Assembly: GCA_900708905.1 (NCBI GenBank)
Contig: CAADRB010000040.1
Location: forward strand, 737,265 to 801,264
Origin: Hymenolepis diminuta
Taxonomy: Eukaryota; Platyhelminthes; Cestoda; Cyclophyllidea; Hymenolepididae
DNA: 64,000 nucleotides
Direction: 5' to 3'
In this document: piece by piece, positions 31,463 to 41,500 of the stretch
How positions within the stretch are numbered: the first letter of the stretch is position 1
Layout of the letters: each line of letters starts with the position of its first letter
Notes under the pieces: generated by a model
The model's input: only the letters and a program-made list of their open reading frames with translations
What the model was told of the DNA's origin: nothing
Database searches by the model: none
Translations under genes and position numbers: made by a program

Positions 31463-32946
31463 AATTCCGATCGGAAATGGTCGTGACTGATTGCAAGTTT
31501 CTCATCACGGTGACTCCTAGACATTGTTTCCCTGCCCAAGTCAAGTTTGGTTACTACTTATTTTAATGGGCCTCGAAGTAAACGCTGCTTGATAAATCCG
31601 TAAGCATTTTAAAAATTTGATGTTTGGAGGACATTAATTCATGCGCCGGTTGTATATTATCATACAGACAATTTCAAAGGGCTGCTATTCGTCTCTTCAC
31701 AGCCCCTGTTTTCGTCCATCAGATTTTTTGGAATCACTTACTCCAGTTAATGAAATATCACTAGTTCTAATTACAGCATCGCTCTAATGTAGCCGTAGGA
31801 TATGCTGGTTTCAGTTTGGAATCATCTGTCAACGGCAGATGAAACAGATTACATAATGATATTCATATTGCGAATTTATGGTAACTAGATGGAACGTGGT
31901 CAAGTCTTTTGACAAATGAACAAGTCACGCCCTTTAAATATCTTAGTTTTGTTAGAATATACTGTCATAACTTTGTTGCCTGTAATATTATCGTTCAACT
32001 GTTGAAGTTATGATAATTCGAGGAGAGGTCCATTTTGTTATAACAAAAATCCGGTATTTGTATTCACGCCTATAAAGAAATTTTCCTTTAGCCTTTGGCT
32101 ATATGCGGTATTTGCATCATTCATTCGTTATTATTATTCATTGTTAATTGATTTCCGTTCCGTTATGAAGAAATTAAACTGAGGTCTAATCACTTATCAG
32201 TTCAATCACGCACTACTTATAATAATGCGTCATTGGAAATGTCCTGAAAACAGTTCACGCTTTCCTATCATATAATTCAAATTCGTGTCCTAATCTGAGA
32301 TGTTGTAGCTGGATATATATTAAATCCTACACAAGTGTCTTAGGAATAGAATGAAACCTTGATTTTGATATTCGTGAGTCTAATTAACAGAATGGCTACC
32401 ATTTTGTGAACGTTCAGTTGATTATTAAATAATACTAAAGACCGTAGGAGGGACAAACCACTTCCCAGGATCAAAAAAATCTTCACTTTTTTAAGCCAGA
32501 CTCTTAGAATGTTGTCGGCGGATACCGGTATGTCTTTTAAGACGAAAACATAATAATGAAAAATAATTATATATTTCCACTTGGCGAAATTTATATTATA
32601 TTCATATTTTCTTCCAATCATTATTGAAGCATTCACTAACCTTTTAATAGTTTATATGAACTAATTTGAATTACGCTAATCATTGCGTAGTTCGGTTAAA
32701 CTCTAAGAAGCTTCGTCATAACAACGAGAACTTGTGTTTCCCTCCTCTGTGGTTGAGATATCGGCTTATAGATCGTAAACTTAAACACACAACTCTTTCC
32801 CTTGAAACGAAATTATAATTGATTATTTGCTCAAATGCAATTAATGAAAACCTTTGAATTTTATTTTCAATGAGTGAAGTTACTGCAAACATTAACCAGC
32901 AGTGATGGATAGGTATAAGATATCACTTTAACCATGAAACAAATAT

Positions 32947-32993
32947 GGATCAAGGTCAATATACCCCCCGCCGGGGGGTATATTGACCTTGAT
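32947..32993. repeat. GC-rich inverted repeat at left edge of gap
   Basis: A perfect 21-bp inverted repeat: arm 32949-32969, spacer GCC, arm 32973-32993. Each arm joins a C6/G6 run to an AT-rich part that includes TCAAGGTCA / TGACCTTGA. It stands out sharply from the AT-rich surroundings. The left arm extended to 32947-32970 pairs perfectly over 24 bp with the copy on the right side of the gap. Confidence 0.9.
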
Positions 32994-32998
32994 ACAAA

Positions 32999-33659
32999 NN
33001 NNNNNNNNNNNNNNNNNNNNNNNNNNNNNNNNNNNNNNNNNNNNNNNNNNNNNNNNNNNNNNNNNNNNNNNNNNNNNNNNNNNNNNNNNNNNNNNNNNNN
33101 NNNNNNNNNNNNNNNNNNNNNNNNNNNNNNNNNNNNNNNNNNNNNNNNNNNNNNNNNNNNNNNNNNNNNNNNNNNNNNNNNNNNNNNNNNNNNNNNNNNN
33201 NNNNNNNNNNNNNNNNNNNNNNNNNNNNNNNNNNNNNNNNNNNNNNNNNNNNNNNNNNNNNNNNNNNNNNNNNNNNNNNNNNNNNNNNNNNNNNNNNNNN
33301 NNNNNNNNNNNNNNNNNNNNNNNNNNNNNNNNNNNNNNNNNNNNNNNNNNNNNNNNNNNNNNNNNNNNNNNNNNNNNNNNNNNNNNNNNNNNNNNNNNNN
33401 NNNNNNNNNNNNNNNNNNNNNNNNNNNNNNNNNNNNNNNNNNNNNNNNNNNNNNNNNNNNNNNNNNNNNNNNNNNNNNNNNNNNNNNNNNNNNNNNNNNN
33501 NNNNNNNNNNNNNNNNNNNNNNNNNNNNNNNNNNNNNNNNNNNNNNNNNNNNNNNNNNNNNNNNNNNNNNNNNNNNNNNNNNNNNNNNNNNNNNNNNNNN
33601 NNNNNNNNNNNNNNNNNNNNNNNNNNNNNNNNNNNNNNNNNNNNNNNNNNNNNNNNNNN
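32999..33659. other. Assembly gap (661 N)
   Basis: Run of undetermined bases flanked by copies of one GC-rich repeat (see the entries at 32947 and 33737). Frames crossing it are artefacts. Confidence 0.99.
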
Positions 33660-33736
33660 GTTCCGGGTCAGAAATACATACGGATGAATGGCCTGCATAT
33701 AACGCCCTTGATCCACTTTATTTCTAATTTTTTAGA

Positions 33737-33762
33737 CCGGGGGGTATATTGACCTTGATCCC
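33737..33762. repeat. Third copy of the GC-rich repeat at right edge of gap
   Basis: Positions 33738-33761 are the exact reverse complement of 32947-32970, and the same sequence as the inner arm 32973-32993 in direct orientation. It may be the other terminal inverted repeat of a small element of about 815 bp, or one unit of a repeat array that was not assembled. Confidence 0.85.
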
Positions 33763-36219
33763 AAATATTAGTTACTGATAAATAAGTCAACCCGTTAACG
33801 ATATCGTTACATGGGGTGTAATACTATCGGGATATATCATAAACGAAATAAATAGCCAACCTTGTTACCACGTTTCAGAATAATAGCAATACACCTATCT
33901 TTACCGTGAAGTTGTGATAGTCCGGGCACAAATCATGGGAGCTTCTCGTTGACTTTCAAAATATTAAAAGACTTTAAAAGTACAAAACTCAAAGCCGTAG
34001 AGTTTATGTTTTGTCTCAGATTGATCAGTTACTGAAGTGGTCTCTATGTCGGCGCCGCGCCTGACAGCTTGACAGTTATAATAAATAAAATCAATAGAAT
34101 CTGGTCAACATCAGCTTGGCTGTGTTTTAAACTTCAAAAATCAAAATATGAAGACGATTTTTATCTACGTAAATAGCCAATGATGAATTAATAGAATGTA
34201 TTGGAAGTAATGACACCTCTGTTTCCATTTCTAGTTCTGAGTCAATTACAGATTATTATATCTAGTGGGAACCTAGAGAACAGCGGCAGAAGCTGAACAT
34301 CTTAACATTACAAGAAATTTCTTGAAAACTGCACCATTTTTCTTATCAAATGAAAATAGATAGGGTCCCCTCTGCTTGGTCCGATATGCAGGTTGGCTTT
34401 ATTGCACACTGCGTACATCTTTCTCTGAATTTGAATGATAACTTCACATTGGGACTCATGAGTCAAACCAACTGATATAATGCAATACCAACGTGTAGGT
34501 TAAGGTTGAGATAAGGATAAGATAATTTGACATTGTGAAGTTCTCTACGTCTGCAGCTGACTAACCGACGTTGACGAGCATATGACAAGTGCAGATAACG
34601 CCAAGTTCAGACATTGGCAAGAATAAATGTAATCAATAATCAGATCCATATATTAGATTAATTTAAAAGCCGTTCTCGATTCCCTGCATCGTTGATCATT
34701 CAAAACAATTTTTAGATGGATTACTAGAACCAAGAAGATCAAGGGATTACAGACACACTTCATGAAGCTTCAGATAACACCACCTGACTCGCCATCACTC
34801 GAAACCGACAAATCTTTGCAATAGATTTCTAATTATATGTCGGCTGGTGTTATAGCAACTTAATTCTAGGTAAGAGAGCAGTTGAGTTGATAGCACTAGC
34901 TAAAACTCTGACGAAGAGTAGATAACTCACAAGAATTGATAAACAAAAGCGGATGAACCTATAGGGTCATTTTAGTACTATTAAATATAACGGACTTGTC
35001 TGCCGGTGACGAAGTGGTCCATACGCTTGTCTGCTGTGTCAGAGGTCACGAGTTTGATTACCATCTATTCATTCCTGGTGGGTGGAATGATCAAACACAC
35101 TGATTAAGTCTGAATAATATAGAGATGGCTTGGGAAATATAATTATTTATTTATATATTAGAAATATTTAAAAGCACAAATTCGGGCGAGAGCGATAAGA
35201 TAGTTGATCTTTGGAAAAGCAATAGGGAAGTAATATAGTGGAATTCATCATATATCTTAGAGGTAAAAGTTAGGTTGAAGTAAAACCGGAGCTTGAGAAA
35301 ACAATATAGCCCAGGGAGCCAAATTATACAATTGGTTCACTGAAGTGAAATAGGAAGCTTATTTTTCTAATGATTCATTCTATTCCCAAATTCTCTCTCT
35401 TTCTTGACCTATGTAAATGGACGATTCTGAACCTTATTATTTTTTCATAAAGAAATTTATCAGAAAATTTAATCTTTACACGGGTTATGGATCATTTGGA
35501 AAGGAATAAGCAGGGCAAATTTCTATAAATGGTTGACACGAATTACTCTACTGTTCTACAAAACACCCGGGGTGATCAATATTAATCTCTGTTACTAAGA
35601 TTGGTCTTTCAGTCAGCAACTATGTTGCTATGACTCTTATCGATTTCCAATAAGCTAAATTTAGTAAGACCATTGCTAGTCACATCTACCTACTCTAATT
35701 GGCCATAAGATTGCTGAAATAGTGTAAGCTAGCATTGTCTTGCAAGCTCGAACTTCGAAAGAATAAAAATGATTTGAAGTGATAAAACCCACCATCCGGG
35801 CAATTTTCACTCGAAATTTGTTCGTAGAATTTGAATTATAGGAAATGAAATAGTGGACAAAATATTAAGAAAGTACAGTGCAAACGGAATGTGATAATCA
35901 ACTGCATTGTCTCTTGATACTCGGGCTATATTCTTATCATCTTGGCGATCCCCTCCTCTTTCTTCCATTACTAGACTTTATCGTTACTAGGTTTCAGTTA
36001 CCATCATACAATGAAAAATATAAACTTTTTTCCATGAGTTATAATAGCATAAGTAGAAAATCGAAAAGACACGAATAAGTTGATTTCATATTTTGAAAAT
36101 CTGCAACTAATCGCACAGACAATGTCTGCCGAATTCCCTTATTCAGTCTACCATTTATTACCCCTTATTAGCAGTGAAAATGATTGATATTCTGGCTGCT
36201 GGAAAATAGCTTGCAGAAA
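33763..36219. other. Intergenic DNA upstream of the protocadherin gene
   Basis: AT-rich, with a tRNA-like SINE copy at 35007-35120. No credible coding region. Confidence 0.65.
35007..35120 (+). repeat. tRNA-like SINE copy
   Basis: GTGGTCCATACGCTTGTCTG, then GTCAGAGGTCACGAGTTTGA (B-box region), GGTGGGTGGAATGATC and GATTAAGTCTGAATAAT. Shares GATTAAGTCTGA with the copy at 62581-62695. Confidence 0.65.
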
Positions 36220-36933
36220 CACACACCCACAAAATGCGATCTCTTTCCAAACTGACAAGTCAAAACCGCCTGCTCTAGAAGCAGAATTAGTTGACGCAGG
36301 CTTGTAAATAATTAATCTTGCGTCTAGCGCTTATTTTTTTGCTAACGGGTCTGCCTCCTAGGCCTAAAATACACACACCGTTCTCCCAGGGCCCCCTGAA
36401 AGCAATCAAATGCTCGAACCAAAGTTCGCGCTGAATTGTATGACGGATTAGAAACACGTGGTATGTGTGTCAGCGACCTTATTAACCAATGACATGGCGT
36501 CTGGTCCTCTTATGTGTGCCCCAAGTGGCCTTTGCACAAACACACGCATACAAACCAATGACTGCATGCGTCAGCCACTTGAAAATCCTACAAGCAAGAT
36601 AGCCTGTGCGTCGTGCAATCCCACGCGTCGGTACGATTGGTTTGCTTCGTAAGTGCGTGCGTATACCTGTCTGTCTAATGCACAATATAATTGGTTAAGG
36701 CATGCGTACGTAGATTTGCACGCTTTTAGCACGCATGAACACACTTCCCCTCCACTACAAGGGCCTAACCTCAAGCCAACACTTTTGGCTGGCACAATTT
36801 TGTGTTACCGAGTTTAGCCGTGTTTGTGCCTTTTGTGCGTGTCCCACTGATGATTTGCGTGCTACAATCCCTCTGACTTTCTCCTCGATTAGCCTATTTT
36901 GCTTTTCCTACTCTTTGTTATCCATGTGTCATA
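36220..36933 (+). promoter_or_regulatory. Candidate promoter and 5' UTR of the protocadherin gene
   Basis: The base composition changes from AT-rich to distinctly more GC- and CpG-rich just upstream of the start codon, with many TGCG/CGCA words between 36560 and 36740. Four CCAAT boxes are present: two direct (AACCAATGAC at 36484-36493 and again at 36551-36560) and two inverted (ATTGG at 36636-36640 and 36690-36694). A TATA-like stretch (ATATAA) lies near 36685. A pyrimidine-rich tract followed by AG at 36891-36892 could be a splice acceptor, either cis or spliced-leader, 41 nt before the ATG. Transcription start is not determinable by reading. Confidence 0.45.
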
Positions 36934-36998
36934 ATGTTGGAAAGGTTATTTGTTGTTTTCCTCGTGCTTGTCTTCACAACTCGCTCCGTGAGAAGTGA
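36924..36998 (+). other. Upstream ORF overlapping the protocadherin start
   Basis: An ATG at 36924, ten bases before the protocadherin ATG and in another frame, opens a 24-codon reading frame ending at TGA 36996-36998. The same frame is open back to an ATG at 36735 (87 codons). If the transcript begins upstream of 36924, ribosomes would meet this ATG first. It resembles no protein I know, and its only plausible role is translational control. Confidence 0.4.
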
Positions 36999-38514
36999 AA
37001 TTACAACCGAACTCGAGACTTTTGAAGGGACAGAAGTAAATTCGACTATCGGTTCCCTTCGAGATTCTCTGCAATCCCCGCCCGATAAAATACCAGAATT
37101 TCTTTGTAATGCTGCCTTGTTTAGCGTAGACAGCCGAACAGGAGATGTTAAAGTAAAGCAAGACCTTGATCGGGAAGTCCTCTGCCAAAAACATAGACAA
37201 TGCTGTGGTGTTGTTGATTGTACAATCAGTATGAACGTTGTGGTTATCGATGCACGTTCTAAGGCCTATTTGACTTCTCTTAAGTTGGTAGTCAAGGTTA
37301 ATGATATCAACGATAATCGACCGTCTTTCTCGAGTGCTATTCAAAGGGTGAGTATTCTAGAAAACTCGGAAGTTGGAAAGCTGATAGGTCTACGGCCAGC
37401 GATAGATTCTGATGTCGATCCTCGGAATCAAATAACGAGGTATCAATGGTCTGAACCGACGGGTACTTTCAGTTTAGACCAATCCAATCTTCCAGCTATT
37501 CGATTGCGTTTGAATGGGCCAATTGATCGAGAATTAAGAGCTAATTATTCTGGTGTTTTATCTGCTTGCGATATTGATTACTGTGCCTCAATTGAAGTCC
37601 TAATTGAGATCGAAGATGTGAACGACAACTCCCCTACATTCCCTAAACGTCGATATCGATTGACAGCTTCAGAATCTTTCCCTCCGGGAAATACGATACT
37701 CAAGTTGAATGCCTCTGATGCGGATTCAGGTGAAAATGCCCGGATATTTTACTCCTTCCATGAACCAGTTGATCCGGATCTTGCAGATACCTTCGAGATC
37801 GTTGCAAATACCGGTGAAATTCGGTTGCGTCGACCACTGGACGCTAAAATTCGAGGGTATTACAATTTCAAGGTTGTCGCCTGCGACACTGTAGCCAGTG
37901 AATGTACGGGGAATCCGGCTTCAAATGTTGAAGTTCAGATCGATGTCGAGGATGTCAATGATAATCGGCCTGCCATCGAAATTGTCCCCTCCGGAGGGAT
38001 GAGGACATCTTCTGATGACCTTGTGGTACAAGAAAACTCCCCTCCAGGTCAAATTGCTGTGGTTAGGGTGAAGGACGCGGATATTGGTGAAAATGCTCGA
38101 ACATCATGTGATTTGGATGGTCAATCAGCCTTTGAATTGACTCACAGTGCTCAAGATTTGTACTCCCTTCGAACTACTAGATCTTTTGATTATGAACAAG
38201 AGACACATGTCACAACGACCATTCGATGTCATGACTATGGCATCCCACAACTGAATTCCACGCGAACGATAAATTTACGGGTCCTGGATGTGAATGAATA
38301 TCCACCAGAATTTCCCATGAGGGTTTACTCCGCCAGTATAATGGAGAATTCACCTCCTGGAGTTGAGATTATTAGTCTAGCAGCAACGGATAGAGATGGA
38401 CAAGCGGAACTGCGATACAGTTTGGCCCCTCCGCCATTACAAGAGGGCGGAAATAAGGATGTTAATAAGCATTTCGACCTCGATCCCAAGACCGGAGTTC
38501 TTAGAACCAGTCGA
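36934..38514 (+). CDS. Protocadherin exon 1: signal peptide, EC1-EC4 and most of EC5
   Basis: A single 1581-bp exon (527 codons) begins at ATG 36934. The first 21 residues are a hydrophobic signal peptide (MLERLFVVFLVLVFTTRSVR then S), with likely cleavage before E22. The start is chosen because it is the first in-frame ATG directly preceding the signal peptide. EC1 contains C58, C84, C90, C91 and C96; C84-x5-C90 matches the protocadherin EC1 loop, and the other three cysteines are extra. Linkers DINDNRP (124), DVNDNSP (228), DVNDNRP (340) and DVNEYPP (452) separate the repeats. The exon ends inside EC5 after the motif FDLDPKTGVLRTSR (514-527), at a donor GTGAGT (38515), phase 0. Reading on past the donor gives a stop after five codons, which supports splicing. 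Vertebrate protocadherins also pack most of the ectodomain into one large exon. Confidence 0.95.
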
Positions 38515-41500
38515 GTGAGTTCCCTTCTTTGATGTTTCATATTCTTTAACCGTTTTCTATTATTTCTGTTAGCTTAACCTTTTATAAAAGGGTCCGTCTG
38601 GCTACCTTATCGCTTAGGCTCTTGTTTTCCATGCTGTCGTTATCAGAATAAAATATGGTGATCGGATTTAACGCGTTTTGGCGGTCATCTAATTATGTTC
38701 CAGTCAGATCTGCTTTTTGTTGTTCGATTTTTTTCCTAAAAAAGGTGGAGTGTGATATCTTTTTTAAAAGTGATAAAGGGGGTTTATGCGTATATGCAAT
38801 ATACTAGTCGAACTAGTTAATAAGAACACCTTTTATTCAAATCATTTTGAAGTATAGTTTTTCTTTAATCAGCTCAAATTTGTGAATATTGGTCGGGTGG
38901 GTATATAACGCTTAACTTGAGGTATTCATAAACCACTCTTGGAATCGATGGGCGCGGTTGGCCATCCTCATCATTGGATGTGCACCGATAAGAATTGATC
39001 ACTTATTGTTGTCATAAGCCTTTCCGTCACTTCGTTTAATTCGCTCTGAAAAAGATGACTAGATCTGAAAACCTCAAAAGTAGTACCATAACCCATGTTC
39101 ACTTTAAAATATGAACTTCAAGGGTTTCGTTAATAGTTAGTGAGACCTTTGATCATGATTTTATCGTTATCAGGTTGAACTCTTGTCACAGGTTTATTCC
39201 TAAAGTATAAATCGAAACTTGTGATGATATGAAGTACCCATTTAGACCCATTGGCATTGATTCATTGTTAAACCACTCTATTAACAATTTGCAAGATTGT
39301 TGTTTTTCATCTTTTGCCTCTACGCAAAGATTCCCCTATTTTTGTACTTGTTTCCCACAAGACTGGTAAGATCGAAGTCCAAAAGCTCCGCGTTTTTGTA
39401 ATTTTGTGAGTAGCATTCTCAGTCGCCCTGTAATTATGTCATGATTTCACATTTCAACCCTTGTGGTTTCCGCTTTCTGTTTAACCCACATTCCGTCTAT
39501 TACCTAAGGGACTACTTTGAGATCAAATACATACTTCCTACTCAGTTAGTTTAAAATAATAGCTGTAGCTTAGGGTAAGATAAGGAAAAAGGAAAGTATT
39601 ATTCATCCGTGTAGCCAGAGCGGTTCAGCGAGCTGAATTTTATGATCGAAATGACTAGGTTTAATACGCAGAAGTCCTTTATTTATTTGTCCTTCGCGGT
39701 CATTACATGACTCGATTAATAACGGTATATGGCTCTAGATTTCAATAAATGGAATGGTCTTCCTCTCATTTACCGAGTTTGAAAGGTTATTTTGAGTATC
39801 GATCGATTTGACACAAAGAACTTTTGATTTCATATCTTCGTTGGCATTTATTCAATAAGGATGTATTGGTGTCTGTCTGGATTTAATCTCTGATCAATGA
39901 GTGTACGCCAGATAACGAGACCGACACAGAGATAGCAACAAATTTTCCCCCGCATGAGTCTAGACCGTGTTTAGGGGGTTTCGCGTTAAGTTCATTGCTT
40001 GTGCATGTCCAGTATTCTGATCTTAGTTCACTAATATTAGAGAGAATTTGTTTCTTCGTATTTCTCTATTAGTACGGACCACTTTTCGTTCGATTTTTGT
40101 TGTTATTCCTTGTAAAACGACATGAACTGTGTTTTAATTACGAAAATTATCTTAAAATGAAAAACAGTAAATCAATTCAATAAGTTATAGATGTAGGGAT
40201 TTAAGTTCGGCTTTAAATGTCTTACTTTGTTTGACTTCTGAAATCACCATATTTTCCACTTTTACCTAGTTGATATTGTTCACTGCGCCGTTTCTCGATG
40301 TTTCAATATTCATATATCTGGATTTGACCACTATGTTCCTGAATTACAGCTTGTCTCTCATGGTTATGTATCTGTAGTTAATGGTGTACAAAATACTCTT
40401 TTCAATTCGACCAACCAGATGTACGGTCAGGATTATTAACACACAGCAAATGTTCCAAAACTCAATTTTCATGATTTGATCCCTGGGTTTCTTGTTAAAT
40501 TCATCTCCGCAATATTCAGAGTCTCTTAACCGTTTAATTTCATTTAATAGTGGGTCATACCACTTCCCTTTATTTGTGCCTTCTTACAGCCATAAGCAGT
40601 TAGATGAAACTAGCAAATTTTATTGAGTACAGCAAAGCTAACTCAATGTCATACTAAAATTTTCTTTTCATTGCTTGGGTATGATTCTTCAGGTTTCCCT
40701 TTGATGGATCTTCATTAATGAAAATCTGCACTATATTATTTCCGTTATAAGGTTATTTCAGCTTCTAGAATAAATGGTACAAATTCGCACTAATTTTTCA
40801 TTTCTGTTAAAATTCTGCATTCACTAGATGTAAACCAAAGTCAGTCGTCAACTGACAAAACACTTTAAAAGCCCATTTTCCGCTCCTAAAGACGACATTC
40901 GCCCTTTTATGCTGCATTTAAAAAGCTCCCACAGTCATGTTTTTTTCCCTAATGACAGTTTGTCTTATTTCATAATTTGGGTTTGTCTGTTTGTTGTAGT
41001 GTTGCAATGGTAGATAAGCATTAGACATCTAAAGAGAAACCTTAGCACAAATGGGAGAACAAATTTTTCACAAAAGGTCAAACTGGCGTTGCTGAATCAT
41101 CCGATTTACGAAAACGCTAGCTTTTTTCGCCCCCTCCCAATAATTTATGCTACCATTTTTCACCCTTAAATGGTTATGTATTTTCTATGCCATAGTAGCT
41201 CTTTTCTAGTAAAAGAAGTTAAATTTGGATTTGTGAGTGTGTTATATTTCGCTCTTTTACTGGAGTTTACGGCAGTCCTTTCTTGGGATAACCTATTCAT
41301 TGTCCTATGGATCCTAGATCGGAGACTACCTTACGGTAATTTTTGCTTCTAACCTGTAGACTTGAGAATTTCAATTGATCTCTAACACTTCTACACAGCA
41401 ATAAAGCCTATGACTTAAGGTCTTTTGAGTTTAGAAATGTAATAAAGGTAGGTTTTGGAAAATTTCCATCCAGGGATGTTAAACAAAAAGGAATATTGTA

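Larger units (their letters stand above)
22605..32946. other. AT-rich intergenic DNA with repeats, no gene recognised
   Basis: Contains tRNA-like SINE copies at 23263-23385 and 31371-31462 and a perfect hairpin at 31144-31171. The open frames at 24179-24490 (103 codons from a GTG) and 29760-30077 (minus, 105 codons) are the longest; neither matches anything I know nor has supporting splice context. Confidence 0.65.

Noticed and set aside
32928..33752. Long frames of 234-272 codons across the second gap
   Set aside because: Almost entirely N; the readable ends are just the GC-rich inverted repeat translated on both strands.
36946..37344. 132-codon minus-strand frame
   Set aside because: Antisense shadow of protocadherin exon 1.
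39605..39640. tRNA-like 5' half (GTAGCCAGAGCGGTTCAGCG)
   Set aside because: No convincing B box or stems follow.
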